NCBI RefSeq assembly: GCF_013349995.1
Contig: NZ_JABVXF010000004.1
Coordinates: forward strand, 62,001 to 126,000
From: Pseudoalteromonas sp. 0303
GTDB lineage: Bacteria > Pseudomonadota > Gammaproteobacteria > Enterobacterales > Alteromonadaceae
Direction: 5' to 3'
Length of the DNA: 64,000 nt
The translations under genes were made by a program, and so were the position numbers. Positions 27,453 through 39,700 of this stretch are shown piece after piece. The notes below the pieces were generated by a model. The model saw only the letters and a list, made by a program, of their open reading frames with translations. It did not search any database and had not been told where the DNA came from. How positions within the stretch are numbered: the stretch's first letter is position 1; each line of letters starts with the position of its first letter.

Positions 27453-28517
27453 TTAATTGTTTTCGACTAAGTAATTGACGATTCGTTCACTTGCTTTACC
27501 ATCAAGTTTACCTGCTAGCTTTTCAGCTAATTCAAGCCTTGTCTCAGCCAAAGACTCAGGGTTTTCAAGTTGCTCGATAACAAGTTTGTGTAAGTCTTTG
27601 TAATTTTTTGCATGTACCGCAATATTGGCATATTCACCGTAGTCTTGATCCATACGACGTTTAAAACGATAAGAGAAAACACCTCTGTAGCTCCAACGCA
27701 ACTTCAAGAAATCGCACCAAATTACAGGTTTATTAAGTAAAGCAAATTCAAAAAGAGCGGAAGATGCATCACTTATAAGTAAGTCAGCCTGATCTAAAAA
27801 TGGTAATAGTGAATAGTCCTCAACCCGAGCAAGATAAACATTATCGTAGTTTGACCAATGCTCTAATAAATCACGTTGCTTTTGATAGCGGCTTTTACAT
27901 ATTGAGAAATAGTGAGGTTTGATCAGAATGTTAAAGTCAGAAAATTGCTCTGGCCAGTTTTTTGGAAAGCGCTCGATACTACTTGGGTAGAATGTAGGAG
28001 CATAGAGAATAGTCTTTTTACTTTTATCAAATTTCGTTAAATCTAAAGCACCATCAAGAGGCACTTGATTAAAAATATCGTCAAGTTTACAAAAACCCAC
28101 ATCAACAAAACAATCATCTGGGTACATATTTTGTAAACGCTTAAGGCGATATTGCCCCTCAACAAACCTGACCGTCATGGCTTGTGATGATTTGGTGTAA
28201 TAACTAGATTTAGGCCCAATGCCATGCCCTAACTGAGCGCTTTTAGACACTTTGTGTAAACGGTCTAAAAACTCGAATGAGTTTGCAAAAAACACCCAAT
28301 CTGCTTGCTCATTTTCGTAATATTCAATAGCTTGGTTTTGATCATCAACCCAAATATGCTCAAGTTCATTGTCATCTATGATTTCTTGGGTTGTTTGTTC
28401 ATGGCTATTTCGATAAAAAACAAACCGACCAGTTATTCCCTTAGTAAGTAGTTTTTTGTAGACCGGAATATATTGCGGCAGGTAGTAGAGGCTTTGAGTA
28501 TCGAAAATTATATTCAT
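27453..28517 (-). CDS. CDP-glycerol glycerophosphotransferase family protein (TagB/TagF-like)
   Basis: 354 residues from the ATG at 28517 (MNIIFDTQSLYYLPQY). A longer frame to 28565 adds 16 residues that look like leader DNA. The C-terminal half has the donor-binding features of the family: DLTKFDKSKKTILYAPTFYP, FNILIKPHYF and DLLISDASSALFEFALLNK. Homologues transfer phosphoglycerol from CDP-glycerol. It lies 29 bases upstream of the tagD-like gene, so donor synthesis and transfer are encoded together. The acceptor is unknown, probably an LPS or capsule sugar. Confidence 0.82.
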   Translation of the reverse strand: MNIIFDTQSLYYLPQYIPVYKKLLTKGITGRFVFYRNSHEQTTQEIIDDNELEHIWVDDQNQAIEYYENEQADWVFFANSFEFLDRLHKVSKSAQLGHGIGPKSSYYTKSSQAMTVRFVEGQYRLKRLQNMYPDDCFVDVGFCKLDDIFNQVPLDGALDLTKFDKSKKTILYAPTFYPSSIERFPKNWPEQFSDFNILIKPHYFSICKSRYQKQRDLLEHWSNYDNVYLARVEDYSLLPFLDQADLLISDASSALFEFALLNKPVIWCDFLKLRWSYRGVFSYRFKRRMDQDYGEYANIAVHAKNYKDLHKLVIEQLENPESLAETRLELAEKLAGKLDGKASERIVNYLVENN

Positions 28518-28783
28518 TAAGGCTAAACAATCTTTATTATTATTTTTGAAAAAGGTAACTAGCAAGGAATCTTAAAAAGTACGAAGTATACATGGATTAT
28601 ACTATTGTTTCAGCTTTCAAAAGCAATAGACATGCTACTTTAGAAAGCATATTTATGGTTTAGAATAAAATTGTAGCATAATGTATGTAACTTATACGAA
28701 ACGGCAATTCAACAACACTAAGAAAGTTAGTGTTATGATATTACTTCCAACAATTACAGTATATTTGAAATCGATAAACCTTT

Positions 28784-29827
28784 ATGCAAAAAAAAATTAT
28801 TGATGCTAAATCTATCAAAGGGAACATTTTAGTTATTCTGCCAAAGTTCATAGGCGATGCTATAAACTGTTCTCCAGCCATAGAGTTACTTAAGTCGCTT
28901 TATCCTCAAAAGCAAATTTTTGTAATTGCTCGGCCTCATTTAGTGCCTATTTTCGAAAGAGATAAATCACTCGTGATTATTTCCGACGACCGATTTAGCT
29001 CAACCCAACCTATATCACTACTTGGGTTTGCTAATTCCCTGAAAAAAAAGGATATTGAACTGGCATTTATACTGAGAAACTCTCTTTCAGAAGCCCTTCT
29101 TTGCTTTTTTGCAAAAATTAAATTCCGTATTGGCTACGCCCAAAATGGCCGAAGCCCCTTTTTGACCCATTCTCCGAAATTAAATAAGAATCATCATTAC
29201 ATTTTTCGTTATTGTTTTTTAGTAAACCATGCTCACGGAAATCTATTGCAGGAAATCCCTAACACAAAGATAAATATAAAGAAAAGTACTTTTATCGATA
29301 CTGACATTAAGACTCTAAACATTGGGTTATATTTTGGAGGAAACAATAAGAAAAGTCGCCACTACCCTAATGATTTAGCGACCACAGCGATAAAAAAAAT
29401 AGCTGAAAATAATAGCAATATCCATTTCATTTTGATCGGTGACCCGAGCGAAAAAAAAGACTCAGAACTTCTAATTGAAGAACTCAATAATCCTAAGATT
29501 AAAATCAGTAACTTGGCAGGGGAAACATCGATAGGTGAAATGCTGGATGTAATTGGCTCATTAAATTTATTAGTTACGATTGATTCAGGTCCTATGCATA
29601 TAGCTGCAGCTGCTGGTATCCCATTTGTGGCTATTGTAGGTTTAGGCACTTCACCTTGGAGCACAGTTGCACCGAAGCAAAAAAATTACATCCCATTAGT
29701 TGCAAATGGCTACCAATTGGATGAAAAAGCTATAATTAGAGATATAACCCCTGATGATATAAGCTCTGCTGTGAGTAAACTAACTAAATATAAATTACCT
29801 CAGGGCGAAGTGATGCTAAGCGGCTAA
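28784..29827 (+). CDS. Glycosyltransferase family 9 (heptosyltransferase-like)
   Basis: 347 residues. The N-terminal ILVILPKFIGDAINCSPAIE is the acceptor-side start typical of GT9. The C-terminal donor domain contains TIDSGPMHIAAAAGIPFVAI, the hallmark segment of the family. Probably transfers heptose or a related sugar in LPS core or surface glycan assembly. Divergent from the TagB-like gene, and noticeably AT-rich with rare-looking codon choice compared with the housekeeping genes nearby, consistent with an exchangeable surface-polysaccharide gene. Confidence 0.85.
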   Translation: MQKKIIDAKSIKGNILVILPKFIGDAINCSPAIELLKSLYPQKQIFVIARPHLVPIFERDKSLVIISDDRFSSTQPISLLGFANSLKKKDIELAFILRNSLSEALLCFFAKIKFRIGYAQNGRSPFLTHSPKLNKNHHYIFRYCFLVNHAHGNLLQEIPNTKINIKKSTFIDTDIKTLNIGLYFGGNNKKSRHYPNDLATTAIKKIAENNSNIHFILIGDPSEKKDSELLIEELNNPKIKISNLAGETSIGEMLDVIGSLNLLVTIDSGPMHIAAAAGIPFVAIVGLGTSPWSTVAPKQKNYIPLVANGYQLDEKAIIRDITPDDISSAVSKLTKYKLPQGEVMLSG

Positions 29828-30361
29828 GGATTTGATTTTTTTAACATTTGCAGAACTTATTGCTCATCCATAGCATTAATCAAAAGCTCTACCACACGGT
29901 TAAAGTCTTTTCAGAAGTGTTCATTCCTGTGTGGATATCAACCATTGACGGGTTAAAACACTGCGGTAGATGCTTCAAGTAACTATTACTTATAGTTTAG
30001 ATATTACTTAAAAACATTTCAGCGACATTTATATCTTCACGTAACTTTGAACATTGAAGGGATTTATCGACCACCAAGAGCTCGCTAAACTGACTAAGCT
30101 AGTTAATAAAACGGGCTTACGCATAATACATTTGCTGCGCAGCACAGAACTACAAAAGAACATACCGTGCGAGCACAGTGCGCAAAAAACGTCATAATTG
30201 AACCCCCTTAGCCTAGTTTGCTAATAAGTATAGATTAATCTTAGCTTAAGTTAATGAGAGAGGGTATGAAAAGCAAGAAAAAAGCCAAGCAGTTTTAGTA
30301 GAAAACCAACTTGGCTTTAATAATATTGACTTAGAGCATATCTAAGTTAAAAAAATAGCAA
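29828..30361. other. Gene-free stretch with possible coding relics
   Basis: No intact gene in about 530 bases. On the minus strand two short frames end in stops and read protein-like: one ending DFNRVVELLINAMDEQ (stop near 29860) and one ending KLREDINVAEMFLSNI (stop near 29998). They are broken by stops on the 5' side and may be decayed surface-glycan genes. The only clear element is the purC terminator at its right end. Confidence 0.35.
30281..30318 (-). terminator. Terminator of purC
   Basis: Outer stem AAAGCCAAG / CTTGGCTTT with an inner GTTTT / AAAAC stem. Read on the minus strand it ends in a run of six T, as expected downstream of purC. Confidence 0.75.
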
Positions 30362-31468
30362 TTAATTGTGCTTAATTAAGCCGTATTCTTTATCTAAAAT
30401 AGCGATTACTTCACTACGAGGGTCGCTTGGAATAGTAATTTCTTGACCAATGATTTTACTCGCAATGCCAACGTAAGTATCAGACACTTCAAGCATCACT
30501 GATTCTGGCAAGGTGTAGTCTTTAGCAAGCTGCTCACGCTCGTCCATGCGGTCTTTATTTAATAACACATCGCTGTCTGGCACGTTATTAATTAATAACT
30601 GGCGGAAACCCTCTTTTGAGTTTTCAATGATTTTACCGTCACGGTAAGCTGGGCCATCCCAGATACGTGATGAATCAGGCGTGCCTACTTCATCAATGTA
30701 GATAAGCTTATCTGAACCATCAATGTCTTCAACATAACCAAATTCAAATTTAGTATCGACAAAGATTTGGTCAAGCTGTGCAAGTTCATCACTGATCAGC
30801 TTAAAGCCTTCAACAAGTAATTGCTCATATTTAGCGACATCGTCTTCAGACTTGAAGTTAAAAACAGATAGGTTATTGGTGATGTTTTCACGGGTAATGT
30901 TCACATCATCTACTTCAGGAATGTCAGTAACACCTGTGATAATGCCTTTCGTTGATGGCGTAATTAACACTTCATCTAGCTTTTGGTTCGCAGCTAGTCC
31001 CTCTGGTAAATCAATACCACAGAAATTGCGCGTGCCTTTCGCATAATCACGCCACATACTGCCAGTAATATATTGGCGAGCAATGGCTTCAACTTTTACA
31101 GTACTTGCTTTACGCACAATCCATACATAAGGGTGTGGAATATCAACAATATGGTTACCTGCAAGGCCTGCTTTATCAAATAACTTAAACCAATGAGATG
31201 CCACAGAGTTTAGCGCGATGCCCTTACCAGGAACACCATTTAAACCGTTTTCACCTTGCCAAATACAATCAAACGCAGAAATACGGTCAGAAATAACCAT
31301 AATAGCTAGCTCAGTTCCTTTTGGAACTTGATAACCTTTGTCATTAATTAAACGAGCGCTGTCTTCATCAGTTAACCAATAAACTGAACGCACTTTACCA
31401 CTGTGTACCGCACCTTTGGTACGAATCGGTAAATCATCGTTTACGTCTAAAACTTTATAGCTAGTCAT
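30362..31468 (-). CDS. purC: Phosphoribosylaminoimidazole-succinocarboxamide synthase, long form
   Basis: 368 residues from the ATG at 31468, which has GGAGA at a good distance; the frame could extend eight codons upstream without an RBS. This is the longer PurC found in Vibrio and Alteromonadales rather than the 237-residue E. coli form. [32 protein letters not shown] and the [13 protein letters not shown] segment are diagnostic. Makes SAICAR in purine synthesis. I found no obvious PurR operator by eye. Confidence 0.96.
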   Translation of the reverse strand: MTSYKVLDVNDDLPIRTKGAVHSGKVRSVYWLTDEDSARLINDKGYQVPKGTELAIMVISDRISAFDCIWQGENGLNGVPGKGIALNSVASHWFKLFDKAGLAGNHIVDIPHPYVWIVRKASTVKVEAIARQYITGSMWRDYAKGTRNFCGIDLPEGLAANQKLDEVLITPSTKGIITGVTDIPEVDDVNITRENITNNLSVFNFKSEDDVAKYEQLLVEGFKLISDELAQLDQIFVDTKFEFGYVEDIDGSDKLIYIDEVGTPDSSRIWDGPAYRDGKIIENSKEGFRQLLINNVPDSDVLLNKDRMDEREQLAKDYTLPESVMLEVSDTYVGIASKIIGQEITIPSDPRSEVIAILDKEYGLIKHN

Positions 31469-31630
31469 GCTATCTCCGATAGTATTTGGCATGCTCTTGT
31501 GAGCACATGTATGGGATTGGGGTTATGGCCGCCTATAATAATCTAGACGCCTTGAAAGCTCAATCATTGCACTATCATCAGCAGCCTGCGGATGTAATAA
31601 AAACCATAAAAATTTAAACTTTCAGTAATT

Positions 31631-31660
31631 TTGCTGTCATAAACATTATTTCGCTATACT
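31631..31660 (+). promoter_or_regulatory. Sigma-70 promoter for the glycerophosphotransferase/ABC gene cluster
   Basis: TTGCTG (31631-31636), 18-base spacer, TATACT (31655-31660). The predicted start point is just before a perfect AGGAGG (31675-31680) that serves the TTG start at 31686. Confidence 0.6.
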
Positions 31661-31685
31661 AGTGCCCTCGAAATAGGAGGTTTTC

Positions 31686-32759
31686 TTGGATTACTTAGCA
31701 GCTACCGCAGAAAAAAGATATTTAATGTTTATTTCGCAGAACTATTCGTACGCGATCTTACGCCCATTGCAACGGGAGATTTTAGCTCGTGGTGGTGAAG
31801 TTAAATGGTTTTTCTATGGTGATGAAGTTAATCAGAACTTCCTTCGTTCAGATGAATCGTGTTTAGAAACTATAGATGATGTAATCCAGTGGCAACCAGA
31901 CATTTCATACATTCCCGGGAATGTAATTCCAAACTTTATCCCAGGAAAAAAAGTAGCTGTTTTTCACGGCTTTAATTCTGGAAAACTAAATCGAAAAGGA
32001 TACGAAGATCATTTTAACATCCGAGGCTGCTTTGACCTGTATTGTACCCAAGGCCCTAATACAACTTCTAAGTTTGAGGAACTAGCTAAAAAGCATGGTT
32101 TCTTTTTAACTAAAGAAACAGGTTGGCCTACTCTAGATCCATTATTTTCAAAAATAGAAAACAATCCATACGTAGATGAAGGCGATAAAAGGCAAACTCT
32201 TTTAATTTGTTCAACTTTTTCTAGAAACCTTTCTCTTGCACCTAAATTATACGAACAAATAAAAGCGTATAGTGAGCAAGGTAAATGGCGAATTTTGGTG
32301 CAATTCCACCCGAAAATGCCAAGCGAGCTTGTTGATAAATACAAGGCTCTACAAAACGACAATCTAATCTTTGTCGAGACTGATAACGTATTACCACTAT
32401 TACAAGCTGCTGATGTCATGCTGTGTGATACCTCATCTATTTTGCTTATGTTTATCTTACAAAGAAAACCCGTCGTGACTTTCTGCAACCAAGCACCCGG
32501 CGAGCACCTTATTGATGTCACAGATGTCGATAAACTAACTGAAGCGATTGATTATGCCTTCACACAGCCTGCTGAATTAATGGCGAAAATTGAGCACTTC
32601 TGCCAGCAACTGCATCCATATCAAGACGGCTTATCGAGTCAACGTGTACTTGCTGCTAGCAATGAATTACTATTGAGCAATCCTGCACTTAAGCCGAAAC
32701 CACGTAATTTTATTCGTAATTTTAAAATGCGTAGAAAATTAAATTACTGGCGATGGTAA
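31686..32759 (+). CDS. Second CDP-glycerol glycerophosphotransferase-like protein
   Basis: 357 residues. It begins with TTG, supported by AGGAGG five bases upstream; the first internal ATG (31725) lacks an RBS. The fold is the glycerophosphotransferase type: KVAVFHGFNSGKLNRKG, FDLYCTQGPNTTSKFE, TGWPTLDPLF and the donor-site DVMLCDTSSILLMF. Similar in plan to the protein at 27453-28517 but not a close copy. Sixteen bases separate it from the ABC genes. Acceptor unknown. Confidence 0.8.
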   Translation: MDYLAATAEKRYLMFISQNYSYAILRPLQREILARGGEVKWFFYGDEVNQNFLRSDESCLETIDDVIQWQPDISYIPGNVIPNFIPGKKVAVFHGFNSGKLNRKGYEDHFNIRGCFDLYCTQGPNTTSKFEELAKKHGFFLTKETGWPTLDPLFSKIENNPYVDEGDKRQTLLICSTFSRNLSLAPKLYEQIKAYSEQGKWRILVQFHPKMPSELVDKYKALQNDNLIFVETDNVLPLLQAADVMLCDTSSILLMFILQRKPVVTFCNQAPGEHLIDVTDVDKLTEAIDYAFTQPAELMAKIEHFCQQLHPYQDGLSSQRVLAASNELLLSNPALKPKPRNFIRNFKMRRKLNYWRW

Positions 32760-32775
32760 CAATTCATAGGTCGTT

Positions 32776-33460
32776 ATGATCACGCTTGAAAATGTGCTTT
32801 TTAAATGGCACGCAAAACAACCCGAGCCGACGATCAATATTACTAAGCTAGATATTGATCAAGGCGAACATGTTTTTCTTCACGGTCCGAGTGGTTGTGG
32901 TAAATCAACGTTATTATCATTGCTTGCTGGCGTCACAGTGCCAACACAGGGCAATATCGAGCTGCTTGGTAAAGCGATTAACCAACTTAGTAATAGTAAA
33001 CGTGACCGTTTTCGTGCCGACCATATTGGCTATATTTTTCAAAACTTTAATTTACTACCCTATTTATCGCCCATTGAAAACGTGACTTTGGGTTGCCAAT
33101 TTTCAAAGCAAAGGCAAAAAAACGCATTAAAAAATAGTGCAACAATAGCCGCTGAAGCAAGCCGCTTACTGAGCGCTTTAGGGCTAAATGATAATTTGCA
33201 ACATCAAGCCGTTGCACAGCTGAGTATTGGCCAGCAACAAAGAGTTGCCGCTGCGCGAGCCTTTATTGGCAGCCCTGAAATTATTATTGCAGATGAACCT
33301 ACCTCAGCACTCGACACACAAAATCGCCAAGCATTCGTAAAATTGTTATTTGAGCAGGCAAGCGCAGCAAATAGCACGCTAATCTTTGTTAGCCATGATG
33401 AAACATTACAAACGCTATTTACCCGCAGTATCAGCCTTGTTGAGTTACAAGGAGGCACAG

Positions 33461-33474
<14 letters not shown>
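32776..33474 (+). CDS. ABC transporter ATP-binding protein (LolD/MacB type)
   Basis: 232 residues. Walker A GPSGCGKST, Q-loop GYIFQNFNLLP, signature LSIGQQQRVAAARAF (LSIGQ variant of LSGGQ), Walker B IIADEPTSALD and the switch His in FVSHDE. This subtype powers FtsX-like permeases, and one follows with a 14-base overlap. The downstream DUF3299 gene suggests a metal-related role. Confidence 0.93.
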
Positions 33475-34777
<1,303 letters not shown>

Positions 34778-34785
34778 GGAATGTT

Positions 34786-35274
34786 ATGCCGTTTTTTCGA
34801 AAATTCGTCGCTTCAGTCGCATTAGTTGTGTGTGCTGGAGCTAATGCTGGCGCACCTAAAGAAATCTTCTGGGAAGATTTAATTCCAAAAGGTCATGTGC
34901 AAATCGATACCCAAGCGCAAGCAAACCATGAAGGCTCTGAACAAAACTGGGTGCAACCAGACCTTGATGCTCCCGTGGTAAAAGAACTTAATGGTCAATC
35001 AGTAAGTTTGCCTGGTTTTGTTGTTCCGCTTGAAGGCGACAGCGAAGTGATCACCGAGTTCTTATTGGTGCCTTATTTTGGTGCTTGTATTCACGTACCA
35101 CCACCGCCGCCAAACCAAATTGTGCATGTCACGATTAAAGACGGCGTACCAATCGAAAGCCTCTACGATGCGATTGTCGTGACTGGCGTTATCAGCACCG
35201 AAACCTGGTCTGGTGAAATTGCTCAAGTCGGCTATAAAATGAAAGCCGTTGGTGTAGCACCATTTGAGTTATAA
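34786..35274 (+). CDS. DUF3299 family periplasmic protein
   Basis: 162 residues with a signal peptide (about 1-22, AGANAGA). The DUF3299 core includes SLPGFVVPLEGD and the conserved FGACIHVPPPPPNQIVHV with a single Cys. Starts eight bases after the permease stop, so all three genes form one unit. DUF3299 proteins accompany this class of ABC transporter, as in the Vibrio zinc-regulated Zrg operon as I recall it. No DUF2796 (ZrgA-like) gene is present in the window. Confidence 0.88.
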   Translation: MPFFRKFVASVALVVCAGANAGAPKEIFWEDLIPKGHVQIDTQAQANHEGSEQNWVQPDLDAPVVKELNGQSVSLPGFVVPLEGDSEVITEFLLVPYFGACIHVPPPPPNQIVHVTIKDGVPIESLYDAIVVTGVISTETWSGEIAQVGYKMKAVGVAPFEL

Positions 35275-35280
35275 GTTTTT

Positions 35281-35307
35281 AAAGAGCATGCTTTTGCATG
35301 CTCTTTT
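35281..35307. terminator. Bidirectional terminator
   Basis: Perfect stem AAAGAGCATGC / GCATGCTCTTT with loop TTTT and T-runs in both directions. It separates the DUF3299 gene from the convergent efflux operon. Confidence 0.9.
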
Positions 35308-35309
35308 AA

Positions 35310-36707
35310 TTAATCTACCACCTTTTCTTTTTCTAGTTCCTGTTCGCTTAATTCATACCATCCGCCACCAAGGGCTTTATAAAGCGTTGCTAGGCTTTGC
35401 AGACGATCATTCTTTGCCTGCGATAACGCTATTTCTGCCGAAAATAGCTGGCGCTGTGCATCCATTAAATCAAGAGAGCTGGCAACACCATTGCTATACC
35501 TAAGACGTGCTAAGCGGTAGTAATCTTGACTACTGAGCACCAAGCTTCTTTGCGCATCATAGCTTTGCTCTGCCGACTGATAGTTCGAAAGCTGATTGCT
35601 TACTTCTTGCAGTGCCACCAGCACTGTTTTTTGGTATTGAATACTTGCCTGATAAGCTCGTTGTTCCGCCACCGTTAAATTTGCCTGATTGCGTCCCATA
35701 TTAAATATTGGCATTAACAGCTCTGAGCCCAGCAACCAAACCTGCGAATTACTGGCGAGCAAATCACTAAAATCAGTGCTTTCACTGCCATATTCGGCAT
35801 ACAACTTAAGTTTTGGGAATAACGCCGCTTTTGCGACCCCAATTTCAGCCATGGCCGCTTGCCATTGATACATTGCTTGCTGCACATCTGGTCTACGCTT
35901 TAACAGTTCACTAGGTAGTCCTGTGGGTAATTGCTTAGGAAGAGTTTGCACAGATAACTCATTCCCCCCTTGCACATCAGCATTGGCATCACCAATCAAA
36001 AACTTTAACTGATTAATAATCCGCCTTTCACTGTGCTGTAAAGGCGGGATCTTCACTTTCGCTGACTCTAATTCAACCTCGGCTTGGCGCTGTTCTAACC
36101 CTGAAATAATACCGCCTTTTTTACGAATACGCGCAATTTCAAGCTCCTTCTCGCGAAGCTTAATCGTACTCAGGCTAATTTTTAATTGCTCTTCAACTTC
36201 TTTAAGGGCAAAAAACTGCTGCGCAACATCAGCAATCAAGGCGAGCTGCAACGCGTTTCTTACTTGCTCTTGGCTATAATAATTTGCCAGTGCGGCTTCG
36301 CTTGCACGTCGGTTACTACCAAATAAATCTAGCTCCCAACTTAAGTAACCTTTTAAATCAAAGGTATTTTCGGGGCTACTATTGAGTTCTTCTTCTCGCT
36401 CTGAAGTAAGCCCTACATTCACATCAGGCCATAAAGCGGCATCGGTAATTCGATACCGAGCTCGCGCTTCAATAATTTTCGATTGCGCAATTAACATATC
36501 TTGGTTATTAAGAAGCGCTTGGCTAATCAGCTTTTGCAAATGAGGGTCGCTATATATTTGCTTCCATCCCGCTAAAGCCTGCGACTGTGGCGTAGCTGTT
36601 GCACCCATAAAATTAGCAACTTCACTATGCTCAGGTGCTTCAAAATCAGGCCCTACAGCACAGCCTTGAATGCAAGCGAAACAAAGCAATGGTAACAATT
36701 TATGCAT
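35310..36707 (-). CDS. RND efflux outer-membrane channel lipoprotein (OprM/NodT family)
   Basis: 465 residues. Lipoprotein signal with lipobox IQGC (Cys16). Two repeats of the outer-membrane efflux protein fold, with GPDFEAPE at the mature start and GLPSELLKRRPDVQQA in the middle, typical of OprM/NodT channels. Last gene of the adaptor-pump-channel operon; its start overlaps the pump 3' end by eight bases. Function now depends on whether the pump is intact. Confidence 0.93.
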   Translation of the reverse strand: MHKLLPLLCFACIQGCAVGPDFEAPEHSEVANFMGATATPQSQALAGWKQIYSDPHLQKLISQALLNNQDMLIAQSKIIEARARYRITDAALWPDVNVGLTSEREEELNSSPENTFDLKGYLSWELDLFGSNRRASEAALANYYSQEQVRNALQLALIADVAQQFFALKEVEEQLKISLSTIKLREKELEIARIRKKGGIISGLEQRQAEVELESAKVKIPPLQHSERRIINQLKFLIGDANADVQGGNELSVQTLPKQLPTGLPSELLKRRPDVQQAMYQWQAAMAEIGVAKAALFPKLKLYAEYGSESTDFSDLLASNSQVWLLGSELLMPIFNMGRNQANLTVAEQRAYQASIQYQKTVLVALQEVSNQLSNYQSAEQSYDAQRSLVLSSQDYYRLARLRYSNGVASSLDLMDAQRQLFSAEIALSQAKNDRLQSLATLYKALGGGWYELSEQELEKEKVVD

Positions 36708-39700
36708 CGACTTGCTCCTCTACTACTTTAGAGGCCGGTATTTGCTGTTTTTTTACAAACCGTGCAGCGGTAATAAAGAACAGCGGCACTAATATTATGC
36801 CGATAGAGCTTGCCAGTAACATCCCCCCTAAAATAGGCATAGATACCGACTGCCGACCAACCGCTCCGGGGCCAGAAGCAAGTACCAACGGCAATACACC
36901 AAGCACAAAAGAGGCTGCAGTCATTAATATAGGCCGAAAGCGAGAACGGGCGGCTTCTATTGCAGCATCAGCAGCGTCCATCCCCTCCTGATAAAGCTGA
37001 TTTGCCACCTCAACAATCAATATAGAATTCTTTGCCGCAAGGCCAATCAAGGCAATAAAGGCGACTTGGAAGAATAAATTGTTTTCATGCCCCGTCACTA
37101 AGGTTAATACAGAGGCTCCCAACATGGCTATCGGGCTTATTAGTAGTACAGCAAACGGCAAGCTCCAACTTTCATAGAGCGCCGCTAAAAATAAAAATAC
37201 AAACACAATAGCAAGGCTGATAGCGATACTTAGCTGACCCGATGAGCGAATTTCTTGATAAGTTAATCCCGTCCATTCATAGCCAAGGTTAGGCGGTAGT
37301 TTTGCCATTTCTTCTTTAATTACGTTAATTACATCTCCCGATGCATAGCCCTCAGCTGGCGACACATTCACCATGGCACTGGTAAACATATTAAAGCGAT
37401 TTATTGCAGACGGACCGGTTGTTAAATTTAACTTAGCAAGCACATTTGATGGCACCATAGCGCCATTTTTTGAACGCACATAAAATTCGTTGAGGTTTTC
37501 AGGGCGTGCCCTAAATTCATCTTCAGCCTGAACTTTAACCCGATAAACGCGGCCAAATAAATTAAAGTCATTAATTGTTGATGAGCCAGTAAGCACTTTC
37601 ATTGTGCTGTAAACATCGGCAATCGGCACCTCTAGCGCCATGGCTTTTTCTCTATCTAACTCTAAAAACAGCTGAGGTACTGAGCCACGCAGTGAGCTAC
37701 TTGCTTTAGCAACTTCAGGGCGGTTATTTAAATTTGCCAGCAGTACCTCGAGCGATTCAACCAGACCCGTTAAGTTGCCTCCTGTTTTTTCTTGCAGCGC
37801 AAACTCAACACCAGAGCCCGAACCAAGCCCCGCCACAGCCGATGGCTGAAACACATTAAATTCAGCATCGGGAATGGCGTACAGCTGCTTACGAATATCA
37901 TTCATCACACTTGTGACCGTAAAACCTTGCTCTGCACGCACTTGCCAAGGCTTTAAAATCACCTCCATTTGACCATGTGATTGCGCACTACCAGCACGGC
38001 GGTTTTCACCCGCTAGCGTGAATGAATAAGCTACCCCAGCATGGCTCATAACAAATTGGTTAGCTTTACTTATCACCTCGTTGGTACGTGAGACCGTTGC
38101 CGCATCTGGCAAGGTAATATCAACAAAAAAGCGTCCTTGATCTTCTTGCGGCATAAAGCTACTTGGTAATTGGCTGAACACAAAGTAACAGCCACCAAGC
38201 ATTATAAAAAAGCCAATATAACTACGTTTTGCTTTTTCAGAGCATGCCTTTACAAGCCAGGTGTATTTTTTGCCAACACCTTCAAGCCAATTATTAAATT
38301 TAACAAAAATCTTATTGTTTGATGGGAGGCTAGGTTTTAAGAAAATCGCACATAAAGCAGGGCTCAAGGTTAACGCAACTAGGGTCGAAATGAGTACCGC
38401 AACGGTAATTGAAATCGCAAATTCTCGGTACATAATGCCCGTAATACCTGCTAAAAATGACACCGGCACAAACACCGCTGCCAGTACTAAAGAGGTTGCC
38501 ACTATGGCGCCAGAAAGCTCTGTCATCGCTTGCTTAGTAGCAGCAACTACCTCCATATTTTGCTCATTGATCAGTCGCTCAACACTTTCGACTACGACAA
38601 TCGCATCATCAACGACGATGCCGATTGCCAATACCATAGCCAATAAACTGACATTGTTTATGGTAAATCCAAATGCAGCCAAGGCGATAAAGGTACCCAC
38701 TATTGACACCGGCACAGCTAAAGCGGGTATTAAAGTTGTTCGCCAGTTTTGCAAAAATAAATACACCACTAAAATCACTAAGATCAGCGCCTGAATAAGG
38801 GTATTGATCACCTCATAAATCGACAGCTTGATAAACTCAGAGGCATCATAAAATAACTGCCATTTCACTCCCTTTGGAAAAGCCTCGCTCAGGCGCTCCA
38901 TCTCAGCCTTAACACGCTCGGTTACCGCTAATGCATTAGAGCCTGGTAACATATAAACCTGCAAAATAGTGGGGGCTGTTCATTTAGTTTTGAATTTAAA
39001 GTATACGCAGAGGAAGCTAGCTCAACCCTTGCGACATCTCGTAAACGGATCATCGAGCCATCACTGTTCACTCGCAGCATAATGTTATTAAACTCATCCA
39101 CCTTATTAAGCCTTCCTTGCGCTCGTACTGGAAAGTTAAGCTTAATTGCATCGCTCATTGGCTGAGCCCCGATCTCCCCAGCAGCGGCCTCTTTATTTTG
39201 TGCTTTGATTGCTGCGGTCACATCATTCACGGTTAATTCGTAACCCGCTAAAATATCGGGCTTTAACCAGACCCGCATAGCATAAGAACGCGAGCCGGTG
39301 TTACGCACTTTTCCACCCCCCGGAACACGCTTTAAAGCCGCCTCAACATTGATGCTAGCGTAGTTACTCAAATAGATTTCGTCATAGCGAGGGTCATCAG
39401 AGGTCAGTGCCAGTTTCAACAACTCAACGGAACTTTCATTAGAGACATTCACCCCTTCAGTTTGCACATCAACAGGTAAATTACTGCCTGCTTGGCTTGC
39501 GGTGTTTTGCACATCAACAAGGGCGAGATCTGGGTCGGTGCCAACATCAAAGGTGAGTGTGATCCCAACACTGCCAGAGTTAGTTGCCTTTGACTCCATA
39601 TACAACATATTCGGTGTGCCATTTAATTCTTGCTCAAGAGGAATGGCTACCGACTCCGATGCGGTCTCAGCCGTTGCGCCAGGGAATGAAGCAGACACTT

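Noticed and set aside
31493-31685. PurR operator near purC
   Set aside because: No ACGCAAACGTTTTCGT-like palindrome was found by eye.
32009-32521. 170-residue minus-strand frame
   Set aside because: Antisense to the glycerophosphotransferase-like gene, which has TTG plus AGGAGG and family motifs.
38261-38794. 177-residue plus-strand frame opposite the RND pump
   Set aside because: Low-complexity Thr/Ala/Ile antisense shadow of the pump's membrane segments.
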